This document shows positions 54,131 to 63,358 of a DNA stretch of 64,000 nt, piece after piece. Location: NCBI RefSeq assembly GCF_036456085.1, contig NZ_CP138632.1, positions 1,531,001-1,595,000 on the forward strand. The letters run 5' to 3'. A model generated the notes under the pieces. That model saw nothing but the letters and a program-made list of their open reading frames with translations, searched no databases and was not told where the DNA came from. Made by a program: the position numbers and the translations under genes. This stretch comes from Veillonella parvula (GTDB lineage: Bacteria > Bacillota > Negativicutes > Veillonellales > Veillonellaceae). Every line of letters starts with the position of its first letter. Position 1 is the stretch's first letter.

Positions 54131-54703
54131 TCATTGGGCCACAATATCATCAAAATGCTGCTGATATACAGATACAAACATAGCATCCGCTATATCATAT
54201 ATAATAGTATTATTACGGTTAAGTGGGACCTTACGCGTATCGTTTACATAATGCATTGGCTTTGTCGCCCCATCAAATGTATATCTCGCTACATCTACCC
54301 CTGTCATAGCTAAACCAGACTTACTTTCACTAGCCTCAATCAAAGCCAGCATAGACGGGCTCGGATTCATGATACGAGACGAATGAATAAGTGTCGCTAA
54401 CGAATAGTTAGTATCATAATCCACGGTGAGCTGTCTCTCATTGATGATAGATTGATAAGACGTATCCATCACAATATAGTAAGTCCCGCGCAAGGAATAC
54501 TGTGGCGGTGCATAGCGTAGGGCCTCAATCGAATAAGTGTTTAAATAGATATACAAGCCACCACTCTCTATGGGCCCATTAATCGACTGAGAATAAACAA
54601 GCTTAAACTGTGGCGACGTTTTCAATTCCTGATAAGTAATTGCCTCTGTAGGCATGGTGAAAGCCAGCAACACAAGAGCTAGCATCAAAATACGTTGAAT
54701 CAT
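54131..54703 (-). CDS. Exported protein, function unknown
   Basis: 190 residues with a signal peptide (MIQRILMLALVLLAFTMPTE) and a mature part beginning ITYQELKTSPQFKLVY. The conserved element at 54743-54812 lies upstream, as for the paralogs at 41802 and 51236, so it probably shares their control. GAGAGG before the ATG. First gene of a three-gene unit. Family not recognised. Confidence 0.7.
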   Translation of the reverse strand: MIQRILMLALVLLAFTMPTEAITYQELKTSPQFKLVYSQSINGPIESGGLYIYLNTYSIEALRYAPPQYSLRGTYYIVMDTSYQSIINERQLTVDYDTNYSLATLIHSSRIMNPSPSMLALIEASESKSGLAMTGVDVARYTFDGATKPMHYVNDTRKVPLNRNNTIIYDIADAMFVSVYQQHFDDIVAQ

Positions 54704-54742
54704 AAAAACCTCTCTCAAAAAATGAATCTTGTCTCTCAATAA

Positions 54743-54812
54743 AATAAGCACAGTCTTATTAACATAAGTATACTATGCAAACAAGGCTGTGCCTATGATT
54801 AATAATTTTATA
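54743..54812 (-). promoter_or_regulatory. Conserved palindromic upstream element, copy 3
   Basis: AGCACAGTCTTATTAACATA and its dyad partner (AACAAGGCTGTGCC) around TATACT, then TATGATTAATAATTTTATA. Same as the copies at 43091 and 52492. No toxin module is attached here. Confidence 0.65.
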
Positions 54813-54976
54813 TTTTAGTTCCTAATATATATACATTCTCCAACGTTCCAAGAAACTCCTCTTTGTATTTTCCCCAGTTTTTATGGATAATTAAACTATA
54901 CTTGATATATGCACCGCAAGTAGTAAGGGTGATTTAGTATGAATCTCTAGATAGTGTAAATTTTTGGAGGTGTCAT

Positions 54977-56395
54977 ATGGATTCTCTGACTATTATTTGG
55001 GTTATTGTTTGCGCCTATTTATTACTGAATTTATTAGTCGGCGTGTATTGTCATATTCGTGTAAAAGATAGTACTGACTATCTACTCGCAGGTCGTCGTA
55101 TTGGGGTTCTTATGACGGCAGGCACATTAGCGGCTACAGAAATCGGTGGTGGGAGCACCGTAGGTGTAGCAGCGAAAGCGTATGGTTCGTGGGGCTTATC
55201 TGCAGGTTGGTACGTCGTATCTGCAGGGATTGGTGTTATTCTCGTTGCTTTCATCGCACCGCTTTTACGGCGTGCCATGGCAACAACTGTACCGGAGATC
55301 ATCGGCCGTCGCTTCGGCGCGTCCAGTCATCTCATTACTTCCATTCTGTCCATGCTGGCAACAATTACACTAGCAGGCGTACAGATTACAGCAACTGCAA
55401 CCATTATTAGCGTTCTCACCGGACTTTCAACAGAGCTCGCCATCCTCATCTGCGGTGCGGTACTCGTAATTTACACCATGTCCGGCGGTATGTGGAGCGT
55501 AACGATGACAGACGTTATCCATTTCTTCGTTCTCGTTGGGGGCTTCTCCCTCGCGGTGCCGTTTGTGTTGCACAATGTAGGTGGCTGGGAATCGGTAGTG
55601 ACAAAATTGCCACCTGAACAGCTAGGCTTTACAAAGGTGGGTTGGAAAACCATCATCGGCCTTGTCATCATGTACTTCATGACATTCTCCACAGGGCAAG
55701 AGTCAGTTCAACGGTACTTTGCAGCGAAAAATGAAAGAACGGCCGTTCTCGGTTCTATCATTTGCGGGATTATTATGGCTCTATTCGCCTTTGTTCCTGC
55801 CGTATTAGGCCTTGTAGCATTAGCTGAATTCCCCGGAATTGAAGCCAACAATGCAGTGGCAACGGTAGCACTTAACCTCATGCCTCCAGTAATGGCGGGC
55901 TTCGTTATGGCCGCTGTCGTATCGGCCACACTTTCATCAGGCGCAGGCGACCTATTAGGCGCCGCAACTGTATTTACCAAGGATATTGTGGAACATCATT
56001 TTGGTAAAAGCCTCACCGATGATCAGCTCACTAGATATAGCCGTCTATGTGTGCTATTCCTCGGTATCATCGCTATCATAATCTCCCTCGTAAGCAAAGC
56101 CATCATTCCGATGCTCGTATTTGCTTTCACAATGAGATCCGCTGGCCCATTCGCCGCATTCCTACTTGGCCTTACTTGGAAAAATGCAACAGCTGGCGCT
56201 GGCATTTGGTCCATCGTGCTCGGCTCCATCGCAGGCGTGTACTGGGAATTCGTTGGCAACCCATATGGCATCATGTCTATCATCTTCGGTTCCATCGTCA
56301 GCCTCATCGTTTTTGTCGCTGTGGTATTTATTGAAAGATCCATGGGTAAACCACCGGCTCCACCAGCAATTCCTGATGATGTAAAAGAAATATAA
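54977..56395 (+). CDS. Sodium:solute symporter (SSS family)
   Basis: 472 residues, 12-13 helices. The early YLLAGRRIGVLMTAGTLAATEIGGGSTVG block, IYTMSGGMWSVTMTDVIHFF and ATLSSGAGDLLGAATVFTKD are core SSS motifs, including the Na2-site serine pair. The solute is unknown (the proline, pantothenate and acetate branches share these motifs). GGAGG precedes the ATG. Its own terminator follows at 56462-56500. Confidence 0.92.
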   Translation: MDSLTIIWVIVCAYLLLNLLVGVYCHIRVKDSTDYLLAGRRIGVLMTAGTLAATEIGGGSTVGVAAKAYGSWGLSAGWYVVSAGIGVILVAFIAPLLRRAMATTVPEIIGRRFGASSHLITSILSMLATITLAGVQITATATIISVLTGLSTELAILICGAVLVIYTMSGGMWSVTMTDVIHFFVLVGGFSLAVPFVLHNVGGWESVVTKLPPEQLGFTKVGWKTIIGLVIMYFMTFSTGQESVQRYFAAKNERTAVLGSIICGIIMALFAFVPAVLGLVALAEFPGIEANNAVATVALNLMPPVMAGFVMAAVVSATLSSGAGDLLGAATVFTKDIVEHHFGKSLTDDQLTRYSRLCVLFLGIIAIIISLVSKAIIPMLVFAFTMRSAGPFAAFLLGLTWKNATAGAGIWSIVLGSIAGVYWEFVGNPYGIMSIIFGSIVSLIVFVAVVFIERSMGKPPAPPAIPDDVKEI

Positions 56396-56461
56396 TCAAT
56401 TTATTATAATCTGTAACTTAATAATAGACTTAAAAGTGCTATAAAATTACAATTATAAAAC

Positions 56462-56500
56462 CAAAAACTCCTATCGGTGAAAGCCAATAGGAGTTTTCTC
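56462..56500 (+). terminator. Terminator of the sodium:solute symporter gene
   Basis: AAAAACTCCTAT/ATAGGAGTTTT with the loop containing GGTGAAAGCC (a copy of the GTGAAAGY motif). Confidence 0.78.
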
Positions 56501-56551
56501 ATTTTACAATACCATCATCAAACTGTATACCATACACGTGTTCATCATAAT

Positions 56552-56580
56552 TTGACGATATATAATAACCTTACTATAAT
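56552..56580 (+). promoter_or_regulatory. Promoter of antisense RNA, module D
   Basis: TTGACG, 17 bases, TATAAT. Confidence 0.78.
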
Positions 56581-56586
56581 ATAAGA

Positions 56587-56702
56587 AGATAGTCAGACGA
56601 GTCGTAACGTCAGGCGCATCTCGAAATTGAAAAAAGATTAGGAAATGGCCTTTCAGTTATCTAGTTACACTAGGCAACGGAGGGCTATTTGTCTTTTGTG
56701 AG
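56587..56702 (+). ncRNA. Antisense antitoxin RNA, module D
   Basis: Predicted from the promoter at 56552; begins GATAGTCAGACGAG, then a GTCGTAACGTCAGGC hairpin variant and the shared terminal hairpin. 3' end approximate. Confidence 0.55.
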
Positions 56703-56786
56703 ACAAATAAGCGCTATTAATGCCTCAAAGGCAATAACAACCGTTATTACCTGTAATAAGAGCATGATTAATTCATAATCACTCAT
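56685..56786 (-). CDS. 33-residue hydrophobic type I toxin, module D
   Basis: MSDYELIMLLLQVITVVIAF followed by EALIALICLTKDK; it differs from module A at two residues (I to L and G to E). Promoter TTGTAT (56871-56876)/TATAAT (56848-56853), 17-base spacing. The most distal of the four modules, between a symporter gene and dcuC. Confidence 0.75.
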   Translation of the reverse strand: MSDYELIMLLLQVITVVIAFEALIALICLTKDK

Positions 56787-56939
56787 AGGCTTATCCCTCC
56801 CTTCAAAAACGAAGAGAGGCCCAACCTCATCTAACTATCCTAGCTCTATTATAGAACGAACTAATATACGATACAATAAGGAACGAATAATAGGGATATA
56901 TAGATAAATATAAGAAAAACTTCTAGCGAATTAAACCAA

Positions 56940-56984
56940 TGAACTGCACCCCAAAATTGAACACAATTTTTGGGGTGCGGTTCA
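56940..56984. repeat. Hairpin resembling fused IS3-type terminal inverted repeats
   Basis: TGAACTGCACCCCAAAATTG and its near-perfect complement separated by four bases. The sequence resembles IS3-family ends (TGxACTGxxCCCCAAAA). No transposase is present. It may be a miniature element or a terminator derived from one. Confidence 0.5.
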
Positions 56985-57041
56985 AAATAAGATAGAGCCT
57001 TTATCTATTTTCTTATTTATTTATAAATTACCAACTTCAAA

Positions 57042-58403
57042 TTAGTGAATAATCCAAATAGCAATTGTACTTGTAATGAAGGTAACGATTACAGGTACGC
57101 TTGTACGTTTTACAAGATCGAAACTAGAGATATTTGCAATACCAGCTACAGCGATCATAACAGCACTAATTGGGCTGAGTAGGCGGCCTACGCTCGCTGC
57201 ATTTTGCATACCGAGAAGGATTGTTGTCGCATTACCACCTAGGTCAGCTGCAAAATTTGGAACCAATGGAGCAAATGCAAACATAGATGCAACGCCAGAT
57301 CCCATTACGATACTTAAACCTGTAATAACTGTAGATACAATAACACCTACTACATCAGCAGAAATAGCAAGGTCTTGGATAGCAACAACGAATTCTTTTA
57401 CGATACCCAAAGAAGTTAAGCCGAAAGCAAACGTTTCACCTGCAACGATCAATGTTACAGTGTTAGCAAATTGGTCGCCCATACCTTTGAAGAAGGTTTG
57501 GATGCTAGCCGCCATTTTACGGAAGTCACGATGACGGATAAGTTCACAGCCCATAGCGATAAACAAACTAAGGAACATCGCAAGGTTTACATTCATCTTA
57601 ACACCTTGAATACCATATTCACTGAAGCCAAGGATAAAGATTAATGGCAACAATGGTAAGAATATATACGGTAATGGACCAACTTCGAGGTCATCAGATT
57701 TATGAGCCTCCACATATTCCGTAGGAACATGGCCAGACTTTTTATCCAAGTATTTTTGCCATACGAAATGAGCAATAGCAGCCATTAAACCACAGATAAT
57801 ATATACTTTCAACTGATAATCTACAAAGTACTCATGAACAGGCATGTTTACTGTTTTGGATACGAGCAATGTAGTAGCAGAGGCAGGGCCAATATCGAGC
57901 AAGTGACCTGTAGCAACGGCTGCGGCAGCACCTACTGGACTAACGCCTAAACGCACAAGAATTGGGAAGATTGTCACCATCATGAGCATTGCAAGACCAG
58001 AAGCACTTGGAATTACAAGGGACATGAACATATTTAGAATAAATGTAAGCGCCATTACGAGGTACGCAGATTTCATTTTACCAAGAGGTTTAATAGCCGT
58101 TACAACAAGGCGAGAGCTGGCACCAATATGATCCATGTACTTCGCAAAACCAGTACAAGTCATGATCATGAGACCAAGATTTGCCGCATCTTTTGCAGTC
58201 GTAATGTTAATATATTCAAAAGCATCAAAGAAAAGAACCCCTGTGGATTTCTTCGCTTCTACGAAAGATGTTGTATAGCCTAATAAGTACGCCGCGAACA
58301 TCATAATCAGACCGCCCAATAATAATACGGTTTGCGCTTTAAACTTCTTGATAACCAGTGTTCCCGTTATGGCTATAACCAATAAACAAACTAATAAATT
58401 CAT
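57042..58403 (-). CDS. dcuC: C4-dicarboxylate carrier, DcuC family
   Basis: 453 residues, about 12 helices. MTCTGFAKYMDHIGASSRLV, FMSLVIPSASGLAMLMM, GHLLDIGPAS and the C-terminal MQNAASVGRLLSPISAV are typical of the DcuC/YfcC-like family of anaerobic fumarate/succinate exchangers. A succinate or dicarboxylate carrier fits the fermentation. The start at MNLLVCLL has GGAGGG upstream. It is 29 bases after the M20 peptidase gene and likely co-transcribed, which points to a dicarboxylate, amino-acid or peptide-derived substrate. Confidence 0.85.
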   Translation of the reverse strand: MNLLVCLLVIAITGTLVIKKFKAQTVLLLGGLIMMFAAYLLGYTTSFVEAKKSTGVLFFDAFEYINITTAKDAANLGLMIMTCTGFAKYMDHIGASSRLVVTAIKPLGKMKSAYLVMALTFILNMFMSLVIPSASGLAMLMMVTIFPILVRLGVSPVGAAAAVATGHLLDIGPASATTLLVSKTVNMPVHEYFVDYQLKVYIICGLMAAIAHFVWQKYLDKKSGHVPTEYVEAHKSDDLEVGPLPYIFLPLLPLIFILGFSEYGIQGVKMNVNLAMFLSLFIAMGCELIRHRDFRKMAASIQTFFKGMGDQFANTVTLIVAGETFAFGLTSLGIVKEFVVAIQDLAISADVVGVIVSTVITGLSIVMGSGVASMFAFAPLVPNFAADLGGNATTILLGMQNAASVGRLLSPISAVMIAVAGIANISSFDLVKRTSVPVIVTFITSTIAIWIIH

Positions 58404-58432
58404 ACATGTTCCCTCCATTCACAACACAATAC

Positions 58433-59593
58433 TTAAAAGTTTTCCTTTGCTTGTTTGAAATCCTCTTGGATTTTTTCTAGCAAGCCCGGTGTTTCAAGGA
58501 TTTCCTCCACGGATAAAGCTATGCCCTTCGCGCCATACATGATAGCATCCTCTGCGAGTTGGCTTTTACCATTATCTAACCATTCTTGAGAATGACTCGT
58601 CACACCCTTACCTACGAATTTCACACGCAAGCATGCACCTGGCACGCGGAACGTAACACTAGAGAAATCGGTGGATCCTGTCACCTTACGAGGCTCGGAA
58701 ATCTCTGGGGCCCCTACTTTTTCTGCATTTTTTAAAAGTATATCGTTCAAGGTTTGTACATTGACTTTGTTGTCGTACGCCTTAACCTCTTCCCATTCCA
58801 TCGTAGCGCCCACCTGTAAAGCCGCACCTTGCGCCACGTCTTTCACACGAGCCACAACCTCGTCGAGACGAATGCGACTAGAGGAACGAATATACCATTG
58901 GGTACACGCATAATCAGGTACGATGTTCGCGGCTTTGCCACCGTCAGTGATAATGCCGTGCATGCGAACCTCAGTCGGTACGTGCTCGCGCAAGTACTCC
59001 ATGCCGTTAAAGAACAACAACACCGCATCTAACGCGCTGATACCCTTCTCTGGGGCAATCGCCGCGTGAGCAGACTTGCCGTGGAACTTGATATTAACGA
59101 GATTTAGCGCCAAAGACTTGCCGTCTACCGTGGTCGTATCGCTGCCATGCATCATGAAAGCGAGATCTAAATCGTCAAACACGCCTTCACGAGCCATAAC
59201 AAGCTTGCCGCTCGCCGTTTCCTCTGCAGGCGTACCGTACACAACCAACGTGCAAGGTACTTGCAACGTGCGTTTCAAAGCGATTGCCGCCGTGCAAATA
59301 GATGGACCTTGCAAATTATGACCACATGCGTGCCCCAAGCCTTCAAGGGCATCGTACTCGCAAAGCAAGCCGATCTTAGGACCTCCACCGTTTACATAGT
59401 ATACCGCTCTAAACGCAGTCTTAAGACCACTCACCTCGCGGTCAACGGTGAACCCTTCCTTCTCTAATAAATTCGTCAATAACTCATGAGCTTTAAACTC
59501 TTCATTTCCGAGCTCAGGATGATCGAAAATGAAATCATTTAACTCCTTCATGGGCTTTCTTAATGCTTCAATCTCTTGTAAAAGCTGACTCAT
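58433..59593 (-). CDS. M20-family amidohydrolase/peptidase (AbgB-like)
   Basis: 386 residues. Zinc motifs LLCEYDALEGLGHACGHN (about residues 70-90) and the catalytic GTPAEETASGK (about 125), then the dimerisation domain and FSSVTFRVPGACLRV with a final TSHSQEW His. The GHACGHNLQG form is that of the p-aminobenzoyl-glutamate/M20 dipeptidase-2 branch. The substrate is probably an N-acyl amino acid or dipeptide. GGAGG upstream. In an operon with dcuC and downstream of the divergent iclR region. Confidence 0.86.
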   Translation of the reverse strand: MSQLLQEIEALRKPMKELNDFIFDHPELGNEEFKAHELLTNLLEKEGFTVDREVSGLKTAFRAVYYVNGGGPKIGLLCEYDALEGLGHACGHNLQGPSICTAAIALKRTLQVPCTLVVYGTPAEETASGKLVMAREGVFDDLDLAFMMHGSDTTTVDGKSLALNLVNIKFHGKSAHAAIAPEKGISALDAVLLFFNGMEYLREHVPTEVRMHGIITDGGKAANIVPDYACTQWYIRSSSRIRLDEVVARVKDVAQGAALQVGATMEWEEVKAYDNKVNVQTLNDILLKNAEKVGAPEISEPRKVTGSTDFSSVTFRVPGACLRVKFVGKGVTSHSQEWLDNGKSQLAEDAIMYGAKGIALSVEEILETPGLLEKIQEDFKQAKENF

Positions 59594-59768
59594 TTCTACC
59601 TCCAACATACACACTTAAAAATCCTAAATTCATACAACTATAAATACAAATCTTATGAGAATTGTATCTAATAACACAAGTCGTACCCGTACTTAATACA
59701 TTTTAACGCACTTATATTTGTTCCGCATAATGGAACGTTATTCCATATACTGAGCAAAAAAAATAAAT

Positions 59769-60467
59769 TTATAAGGTCGCCCCCATGTGTTTGGAAATAG
59801 TTTGACCTAATACGATCATCACCGATAAATACTCATTGACACGCTCTTCTGTGTAGTCCCCTATAGGACCAGAAATAGTCATCACCGCCTCTAACTTATT
59901 GCCAAAGGAAAAGATAGGAACTGCGATGGACGCCGCATCAGGCACACGATTGCCTCGAGTCACCACATACCCATCATGACGAATTTGGGAGCTTTCATCA
60001 GCACTCATATCCGTATCCTTGAAGTCCGCTAGATAGGCACCAAAGATCTTGCCAGCCGCCCCTTTAAAGATAGGATAAACCGTGCCGATTTTGATATCGT
60101 TCCGCAACGGCTTGTCCGCCGCAACGCGCTCGATACAGATGCGATAATCGCCCTGTGCCAAGAATAAATTCACGGACTGCTGCAACTGATCGCGGATAGC
60201 CACCATGTATGGCTGTGCAATGGCACGCACATCCAAAGATGTAAGAAAGGACTTTGCCATCGGCAAAATGCCCCAAGACAAATGATACTTCTTGGCCCTA
60301 TTGAACTCAACCCAATGATGCGCCTCAAAGGTCTTGAGCAACCGATGGACAGTGGCCTTGGGCAACGCCGTCGCATTCGCCAATTCGGTCACACCCAGCG
60401 GGCCTGCCTCTAATAACTTGAGTATCTCTATACCACGCTCTATTGATTGAACCATATTCATATCCAA
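59769..60467 (-). CDS. IclR-family transcriptional regulator
   Basis: About 230 residues. Winged HTH: SIERGIEILKLLEAGPLGVT, ATALPKATVHRLLKTFEAH; then the effector domain with YRICIERVAADKPLR, GAAGKIFGAYL and SIAVPIFSFGNKLEAVMTISGP. Immediately upstream of, and on the same strand as, the M20-dcuC pair (175-base gap), so it probably controls them in response to a substrate. One of three nearby ATGs may be the start; ribosome binding sites are weak. Confidence 0.88.
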   Translation of the reverse strand: MDMNMVQSIERGIEILKLLEAGPLGVTELANATALPKATVHRLLKTFEAHHWVEFNRAKKYHLSWGILPMAKSFLTSLDVRAIAQPYMVAIRDQLQQSVNLFLAQGDYRICIERVAADKPLRNDIKIGTVYPIFKGAAGKIFGAYLADFKDTDMSADESSQIRHDGYVVTRGNRVPDAASIAVPIFSFGNKLEAVMTISGPIGDYTEERVNEYLSVMIVLGQTISKHMGATL

Positions 60468-60829
60468 AGAAACATACTAGATTATTACCGTTTAATACGT
60501 TTCTATACTCTACTAAAACTAATGATAAATTTAACAATATACATAATCCCTTAGATCACTTTTGATGCCTCTGAAAGACATAAAGTGCATCTAAGTCATT
60601 ACAAACATAACAATAACACATTCATGAAAAATTTAAAAATGACTATGTTGCATAAGTCGTAGTTTCACTACCACAAAAAGAACCATTAACACAATCCACC
60701 GTATTGTGTTAATGGTTCTTTTAATATAACTAAAATTTTATAGAAAGATTGCATTATAGCCAAGCTTTAAGTATTATCCCTACAACAGAATTAAAACTCA
60801 TGTGTTTCTCCAAGCTTAGCAACAAACAC
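60468..60829. other. Gene-free stretch with a strong terminator
   Basis: About 360 bases without an ORF. A perfect 20-bp hairpin (AAAAGAACCATTAACACAAT and complement, six-base loop) at 60676-60721 terminates the M20D gene. The rest holds the iclR promoter region. Confidence 0.7.
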
Positions 60830-61936
60830 TTATTCTCCTAATAGCCGTTCTACTAAATCGATCCAAATAGAAACACCATTTTCTAAGGCACTTGTATCAA
60901 AACTCATGTCAGGATGATGCAAACCTGGCCGCAAATTACACCCAAGCCCAAAGAAACCTGCTTTTAAGCTTGGCTTTTCCACAGTGTAAAAGAAGAAATC
61001 TTCACCACCTGGTGTGTAAATTGGATCAATACAGTTGCTTTCACCAAGAATAGAAGATATAGAGTCAGCTAATAGAGCCGTTGCCTCATCATTTAACTCA
61101 GCCGCAGGAATACGGAAAGAATCCAAAACCTCAACAGTCGCACCGATAGAAGCAGCTGCCCCTTCAATAGCTGGTAAAAACTTAGCACAAAGCTCATCCA
61201 TCGTTTTATTATATTGTGCACGTAAATCCCATGTAACAACCGCTTTCGCTGGAATCGCATTCGTTACGCCAGAGTCACAAAGAAAACGAGTCGCCTTAAC
61301 ACTATAATTATCAGTTGGTTTTAAATGGATAGCATTAACTGCATTAACCGCTTGAACCGCTGCATCCAAAGCATTAATCCCTAAATGAGGGCGGGCACCA
61401 TGAGCTGGCTTGCCATGAAAAGCAATGACCATACGGCAAGAGGATGCATAATGAATCGCAGGGCTAGCCTGCCCATTTTCTGCTTCTTCAAATGGACGTA
61501 CATGCGCACCAAAGATGTATTCTACATCATCAATAGCTCCACCCCTAATCATACTAGTCGCACCAGAACCTAGCTCTTCCGCGGGTTGGAATAAAATCTT
61601 TAACTTACCTCGTTTTACTAATTGCTTTTCTTTAATAATTTGAGCCGCAGCCAACAACATTGACATATGTCCATCATGACCACAAGTATGACGAGATACA
61701 TGTTTACCATCGATAATATGACCAAGCGCATCCATGTCGGCACGAAGCGCTACCACAGGACCAGGTCTACCGCTATCATAGATACCGATGATACCCGTTT
61801 CTCCGCCCACATTACGTGTTACATCGTAGCCGTAACTTTTCATTTTTTCTGCTAAAAATGCGGAAGTCTTGAGTTCTTGAAAACCTTCTTCAGGAATTGT
61901 ATGTAAATAATTATAGAAATTTAATACTTCACTCAT
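60830..61936 (-). CDS. M20D amidohydrolase (hippurate/amino-acylase type)
   Basis: 368 residues. Motifs: ALRADMDALGH (about 60-70), HTCGHDGHMSMLLAAA, LFQPAEELGSGA, and the final GLHHPDMSFD. The metal-binding Asp, His and Glu of the M20D clan are intact. Acts on N-acyl amino acids or related amides; precise substrate not determinable. AGAGGTG before the ATG. Divergent from the yjiH/yjiG pair. Confidence 0.88.
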   Translation of the reverse strand: MSEVLNFYNYLHTIPEEGFQELKTSAFLAEKMKSYGYDVTRNVGGETGIIGIYDSGRPGPVVALRADMDALGHIIDGKHVSRHTCGHDGHMSMLLAAAQIIKEKQLVKRGKLKILFQPAEELGSGATSMIRGGAIDDVEYIFGAHVRPFEEAENGQASPAIHYASSCRMVIAFHGKPAHGARPHLGINALDAAVQAVNAVNAIHLKPTDNYSVKATRFLCDSGVTNAIPAKAVVTWDLRAQYNKTMDELCAKFLPAIEGAAASIGATVEVLDSFRIPAAELNDEATALLADSISSILGESNCIDPIYTPGGEDFFFYTVEKPSLKAGFFGLGCNLRPGLHHPDMSFDTSALENGVSIWIDLVERLLGE

Positions 61937-62133
61937 CGCCAACACCTCTTTCTATAGAATAGCGTCTAACACATTAATTATACTACACAAATATCTGCTT
62001 TTAAATCAGTTTAAATAAAAACTTTTAATAATATATATAACTTTTATAAATGATATTCTTGCACTATTTATTATCTCTACTATATAATTATAAATCATAT
62101 AACTCTATGTGTTTTATGTAGGAGGTTAAAATC

Positions 62134-62814
62134 ATGAGTGACCCTAACAATGAGAAAAACTATACTCAATTTACTAAGAAGGTAACTGTCGGTTGCTATA
62201 TTGCATTAGCTGTAGCAATCCTATTCTTCTCCGGATTACTTAACAATGTAGAAGGTTTTAAATGGCTCTCTGCTTTAGACTTTGCAACTATTTCTGGTAA
62301 ATTTGGTACCATGGTTAACCCTGCAAAAAACACCTTTATTGGGGAAGGTGGCGTCAGCGCTCGCGCAGGCTTCCTCTTTGCCTTGGGCTTAACACCAACA
62401 GTTATGTTGGCATTGGGTGTACTTGAGATTTTAGAACATTACGGTGCAATCCGTGCAGCCCATAAATTAATGACTCCATTATTGAAACCTATTTTAGGTA
62501 TCCCTGGATTAACTGGCCTTGCAATGATTACGGACTTACAAAGTACAGATGCAGGTGCAGCGATTACCAAAGACCTTTACGACAACAATCTAGTTAACCG
62601 TAAAGAATTAACAATCATGACGGCATGGCAGTATAGCGGTGCGGGCATGATTAACAACTACGTAGCCATTGGATCTGCTATTTTTGCGTACTTAACAGTA
62701 CCAATTATCCTTCCACTCATCGTAGTATTTGTTATGAAGTTCTTCGGTGGTGCCGTATGTCGAATCGCACTTAATACAGTATTCAAGGGAGATTTCAAAG
62801 ATGAGCAACAATAA
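62134..62814 (+). CDS. YjiH-like nucleoside-recognition (Gate) domain membrane protein
   Basis: 226 residues, about five helices. The Gate-domain features are GLTPTVMLALGVLEILEHYG, ITDLQSTDAGAAITKDLYDN and WQYSGAGMINNYVAIGS. It pairs with YjiG downstream (overlap 14 bases). In E. coli YjiG and YjiH lie with the isoaspartyl dipeptidase gene iadA, and here with a divergent M20 amidohydrolase, which suggests transport or handling of peptide- or amide-derived compounds. AGGAGGTT upstream. Confidence 0.85.
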   Translation: MSDPNNEKNYTQFTKKVTVGCYIALAVAILFFSGLLNNVEGFKWLSALDFATISGKFGTMVNPAKNTFIGEGGVSARAGFLFALGLTPTVMLALGVLEILEHYGAIRAAHKLMTPLLKPILGIPGLTGLAMITDLQSTDAGAAITKDLYDNNLVNRKELTIMTAWQYSGAGMINNYVAIGSAIFAYLTVPIILPLIVVFVMKFFGGAVCRIALNTVFKGDFKDEQQ

Positions 62815-63265
62815 AGAAACAAATAATCCATTTGATATATTTATTCGTGGTGCACGAAAAGGCTTTACGCTAGCCACTCAAAACTTATTACCAAACGTAT
62901 TGATGGCATACACACTTGCCGAGCTATTACGTATCTTAGGCATCATGGCATTTTTAGGTAACCTATTTGCTCCTGCAATGGCTTTATTTGGTCTTCCAGG
63001 TGAAAGTGTAACAATCTTGTTAACAGCTTGGTTATCCTACTCTGCTGGTATCGGCGTTGCAGTTAACTTACTTTCTAACAATACGATTGATATGATACAA
63101 GTGACTATTTTGGCTCCAGCTCTACTCTTAATGGGCTCCCAAATCCAATACATGGGCCGATTACTAGGTGTAGTTGAAGTACCTAAAAAGTATTGGCCAA
63201 TGCTTATGACGATCAGCGTGGTAAATGCATTGATTTCCATGGTTATCATGAAAATATTTGTATAA
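62801..63265 (+). CDS. YjiG-like nucleoside-recognition domain membrane protein
   Basis: 154 residues. Start MSNNKETNN chosen for AAGGGAG upstream and the overlap with yjiH. FIRGARKGFTLATQNLLPNV, LTAWLSYSAGIGVAVNLL and QIQYMGRLLGVVEVPKKYW match YjiG. Translationally coupled to the partner above. Confidence 0.85.
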   Translation: MSNNKETNNPFDIFIRGARKGFTLATQNLLPNVLMAYTLAELLRILGIMAFLGNLFAPAMALFGLPGESVTILLTAWLSYSAGIGVAVNLLSNNTIDMIQVTILAPALLLMGSQIQYMGRLLGVVEVPKKYWPMLMTISVVNALISMVIMKIFV

Positions 63266-63315
63266 TATCAAGACAACAGAATACTTTAGCACTAATACAA
63301 TAATTGAAACAAACC

Positions 63316-63358
63316 AAAAGGCAGTACTAATATAAAATATAATAGTACTGCCTTTATT
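63316..63358 (+). terminator. Terminator of the yjiH-yjiG unit
   Basis: AAAAGGCAGTACTA/TAGTACTGCCTTT with a 13-base loop, followed by T-rich sequence. Confidence 0.82.
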
